A DNA stretch of 64,000 nt, from assembly GCF_000346465.2 (NCBI RefSeq), contig NC_034015.1:17407510-17471509 (forward strand). Direction: 5' to 3'. Below are positions 61,142 to 64,000 of this stretch, one piece after another. How positions within the stretch are numbered: position 1 is the first letter of the stretch; each line of letters begins with the position of its first letter. Origin of the DNA: Prunus persica. Taxonomy: Eukaryota > Streptophyta > Magnoliopsida > Rosales > Rosaceae. The position numbers and the translations under genes were made by a program. The notes beneath the pieces were generated by a model, which did no database searches, was not told the DNA's origin, and saw only the letters and a list, made by a program, of their open reading frames with translations.

Positions 61142-63097
61142 TGTTAGTATGGACCAGAAGAAAGAAGTTACTTTGAGGAAAAGGAGGACCATTTCTCCTC
61201 ATCCAAACCCTCTTCAATTGTAAAAACACTTGCAAAAAAATTAATCAGTGTTTATGGGCTGTTTATGATAATTGTTGTGGCAATACTGATCAGTAACTCT
61301 TGAGAATTTTTTTAACCAAGATGGTTTTTCCTGCAAACCAAACAAACATTTGAAGAGCTGTTCAGCTGACTGGTGGTTATTGTCCTAGAGGGCTCTGTGG
61401 CTGCAATTTTAATACACATGTAAAATGCTTGACACTTAAAAAGAGTTCAAATTCTTGCATTATTTTTACTGGAAACAAACCAAGAAATAAAATTCATCTT
61501 TACAAGATACCAAACCCTTCCTTCCTAGGGGCAGCCGTAGCATCAGAATTTTAAATGGCAGTGTCTGCAAGCCATCCTTCACATCAGCAGCCCAGCCAGC
61601 CATGTGGGTTTCTATATTTCTGGAATAAAGAATTGCATAAACATGAAATGATGGAAGGACAGATATTTTGGGTTTTGGATTTCGTTTGTAGCTCAATGAG
61701 GAAATAAAATAATTATTTTGTGAAGATTATGTTTGTGATAGTGAGAGAGAGGGTAGGACATCTTTCCAACTAGACTGATAATGATTGTGGGCAGTAGGGT
61801 AAGATGTAGGCAAAATAAGTAAAGCAACTTGAGCAAACTTTCTACTTTTCCATGATTCTCTTCTTTTAAACGTAAAAATATTCAAAAGTTGGATTTAAAA
61901 TCTCATAAGGAATAAATAAGTACCTAAGAGTATCTCTAATCGATATATCAAAAGTGTTATATAGATATTTAACGGCTAGAAATAACATCTCACATCACTC
62001 CAATCGATGTGTCAAAGCCGATGTGGAATGAAGGCTGAAGGTTGAGATGTTATTTTTGACATCTCAAAAGAAAAATATCAAATAAATATTTTATTATTAT
62101 TATTTTTTAAAATTAAAAATAAATCAACACTAAAATAATAATTTAATTTGACATATCAGGTGGAGTGTAAAACTGTGTAAGATATCAAATTGCCACATCA
62201 ACTATCAAATTTAAATTTGATATTTGGTATTTGAATGCTCTAATCAAGGCAAAGTTAATTAAATATTAGGTTATGACACTATTCCTAGAGTATGCTGATT
62301 GCATTCTGACCGGCAAAAAGGATACTAAATGGAAAAAATCTTTCTTGTAATGGAACTAGCAAAAAATGATATCCTCGTTGTATGAGAGTTTCTCTCCAAC
62401 ACCTGGTATGAAAAAAGTGGTAATTTTCCGACATGACTCGATTTGGCAAACATAAACAATCTGATTTTACTGCAAACAAATTTATCTAACATTATATGGG
62501 GAAAACAAAAGTTGTACTTTTCTCATTTTAAACTTATTCTAAAATATAAAAGATTAAGATTTTAGATGATTTCTGTTGCCTTATATTAAAATGGGTTGGT
62601 GTTGATTGTCACTATAAGTAGTTGGTGGAGCCACAAACTCAATACAAAATGGAAATGGAAAGATGGGTCCGGTCCATATGAAGTATGAACATGTTCTAAT
62701 TGTTCATGGGTCTCACTCCAAGTATCCAAACCGAACCAATTATTTCACCCAACCAAATATTTTTTGCATTAAAAAAAAAAAAACCAATTTTTAATTACAA
62801 AAAAAATCCCAATTTTTGTAACGGACACTAACTCCCCACTCCGCACTCATCCCCTCCCTCTTCTCCTCCGTCACTCACAATCTTCTGTGTCAATATTATA
62901 AGATTTCACGAGATTTAAAATCCCCAAAAGCCTCTAGGCGCCACGAGGTCTCTGAAACTCCTCTGTGTTTCTCAAGCAACGCCAAACCCATAAACCCAGT
63001 TTTTTTTGTCGCTATTCAAGGCCCCCAACCCCAACCCTCTCTGAACTGCGGTTCGTACAGTGACCTCCATCCTCCGGTGCCACGTCACCCCGCCGCA
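61142..63097. other. Intergenic before PLD delta
   Basis: The 3' UTR of the small basic protein, a MITE at 61928-62240, AT-rich spacer, and from about 62820 a CT-rich leader for the phospholipase gene. Confidence 0.55.
61928..62240. mobile_element. PIF/Harbinger-like MITE, 313 bp, TAA flanks
   Basis: The left end GAGTATCTC and the right end (minus strand) GAGCATTCA are short degenerate inverted repeats. TAA lies at 61925-61927 and 62241-62243. ATATCAAA near the left and TTTGATAT near the right extend the pairing, and AACATCTCA and TGAGATGTT near 61984 and 62044 form an inner hairpin. Non-coding. Confidence 0.65.
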
Positions 63098-64000
63098 ATG
63101 GCCGAAATGACGTTGGAGCTGGTGACCTACCTGCACGGCGACCTCGACCTCCATATCATCGAAGCCCGGCGGCTGCCCAACATGGACCTTGTCTCCGAGC
63201 GCTTCCGCCGTTGCTTCACCGCCTGTGACACTATCACAATCCCCCACTCCTCCCACTCCCGCCACACCGAATCCGACGGCGGAGAACACAAGCCCCAACA
63301 CAGCCGCCCTAAGATCATCACCAGCGACTCCTACGTCACCGTTATGGTCCCCGAGACCACCGTGGCCAGGACGCGTGTCATAAAGAACTCGCAGAACCCG
63401 CAGTGGAACGAGCACTTCTTCATCCCCCTGGCACACCCCGTAATTAACCTCGAGTTTCAGGTTAAAGACAACGACCTCTTCGGCGCCGAGCTCATCGGCA
63501 CCGCTAAGATCTCCGCCGAGAAAATCGCTACCGGAGAACTCATATCCGGGTGGTTTCCAATTATCGGGTCATCCGGGACGCCCCCGAAACCCGACTCGGC
63601 GATCCGGGTCGAGCTAAAGTTCACGCCTTTCGAGAAAAACCCACTGTACAAGCATGGTATAGCGGGCGATCCGGAACACAGGGGTGTGCGCCACACGTAT
63701 TTCCCGTTGCGGAAAGGAAGCTCCTTGAGGTTGTACCAAGACGCGCACGTGCCGCATGGGCTGCTGCCGGAGATCGAATTGGATGGAAGGAAGGTGTATA
63801 GGCCTGAGAATTGCTGGGAGGACATTTGCTATGCGATTTCGGAGGCTCATCACTTGATTTACATTGTGGGTTGGTCTGTGTTTCACAAGGTGAGGCTGAT
63901 TCGAGAGCCCAGCCGACCGTTGCCACGTGGCGGCGAATTAACGCTCGGCGACTTGCTCAAGTACAAGTCTGAAGAAGGCGTGAGGGTGTTGCTGTTGGTC
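63098..64000 (+). CDS. PLDDELTA: Phospholipase D delta, N-terminal part (cut by window edge)
   Basis: The first 301 codons are in the window, with no stop or intron. The start MAEMTLELVTYLHGDLDL leads into a C2 domain (about residues 10-175): RRLPNMD, then SDSYVTVMVPE, ARTRVIKNSQNPQWNEHFFI and FQVKDNDLFGAELIG. The linker GIAGDPEHRGVRHTYFP and QDAHVPHG are typical of plant PLDs. CWEDICYAISEAHHLIYIVG begins the catalytic region, and the two HKD motifs lie beyond the edge. PLD delta is a calcium- and oleate-activated, membrane- and microtubule-associated enzyme. It makes phosphatidic acid from phospholipids in responses to dehydration, cold and H2O2. The coding part is strikingly GC-rich compared with the flank. 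Its position next to NRPB1 matches Arabidopsis At4g35790/At4g35800. Confidence 0.95.
   Translation, partial: MAEMTLELVTYLHGDLDLHIIEARRLPNMDLVSERFRRCFTACDTITIPHSSHSRHTESDGGEHKPQHSRPKIITSDSYVTVMVPETTVARTRVIKNSQNPQWNEHFFIPLAHPVINLEFQVKDNDLFGAELIGTAKISAEKIATGELISGWFPIIGSSGTPPKPDSAIRVELKFTPFEKNPLYKHGIAGDPEHRGVRHTYFPLRKGSSLRLYQDAHVPHGLLPEIELDGRKVYRPENCWEDICYAISEAHHLIYIVGWSVFHKVRLIREPSRPLPRGGELTLGDLLKYKSEEGVRVLLLV

Noticed and set aside
62972..63925. Long frames antisense to PLD delta
   Set aside because: High GC coding DNA suppresses stop codons on the other strand; the sense frame is a clear PLD.
1..64000. Search for tRNA, rRNA, CRISPR arrays, viral or organellar inserts
   Set aside because: No cloverleaf-like B-box context, no repeat-spacer array and no viral or plastid/mitochondrial coding sequence were seen by eye.

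Overview
The window is nuclear DNA of a flowering plant, most likely a core eudicot. Genes are broken by short AT-rich GT-AG introns, intergenic DNA is AT-rich and full of small inverted-repeat elements (MITEs) and GA/TA microsatellites, and every recognisable protein belongs to a plant family. A Rosaceae origin is possible but is only a weak impression. Exon joins were made by hand; each stated model keeps reading frame across all junctions and was checked by adding exon lengths.

Layout. 1-5.1 kb, all on the minus strand: the first 39 codons of an aspartyl protease, a small uncharacterised 137-aa protein in three exons, and a single-exon OSCA/CSC1-type channel (GFS10/OSCA4.1 type). 9.4-24.4 kb: a clade D PP2C phosphatase (+), two tandem DUF630/DUF632 genes (+), and a convergent receptor-like kinase (-) that almost lacks an ectodomain. 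29.4-31.0 kb: a membrane RING-H2 protein of the NEP1-interacting family (-). 35.8-41.6 kb: a 20-exon aconitase (+). 42.8-47.9 kb, minus strand: a prolyl 4-hydroxylase, an uncharacterised 163-aa proline-rich protein and an At4g08330-like zinc-ribbon protein. 51.3-59.5 kb: the largest subunit of RNA polymerase II with its full heptad tail (+). 60.5 kb: a small basic syringolide-induced-14-1-1-like protein (+). 63.1 kb to the edge: the start of phospholipase D delta (+).

The backbone aspartyl protease - OSCA4.1 - NIP RING - aconitase - P4H - NRPB1 - PLD delta is, from memory, the order of Arabidopsis At4g35880 down to At4g35790. This supports the calls. The PP2C-DUF632-DUF632-RLK block and the three small genes around NRPB1 are interruptions of that order. 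The genes are not an operon or pathway; they are ordinary neighbours.

The gaps between genes carry at least seven MITE-like elements, most with TTA/TAA target duplications as in PIF/Harbinger elements. One is a complex 885-bp element with three arms; another sits in an aconitase intron. I found no tRNA, rRNA, CRISPR, viral or organellar sequence, and no convincing undescribed system. The most unusual points are a frameshift in the second DUF632 gene that a downstream splice acceptor would repair, a near ectodomain-less receptor kinase, a GC-AG intron and frame-neutral tail exons in NRPB1, and the three-armed hairpin element.
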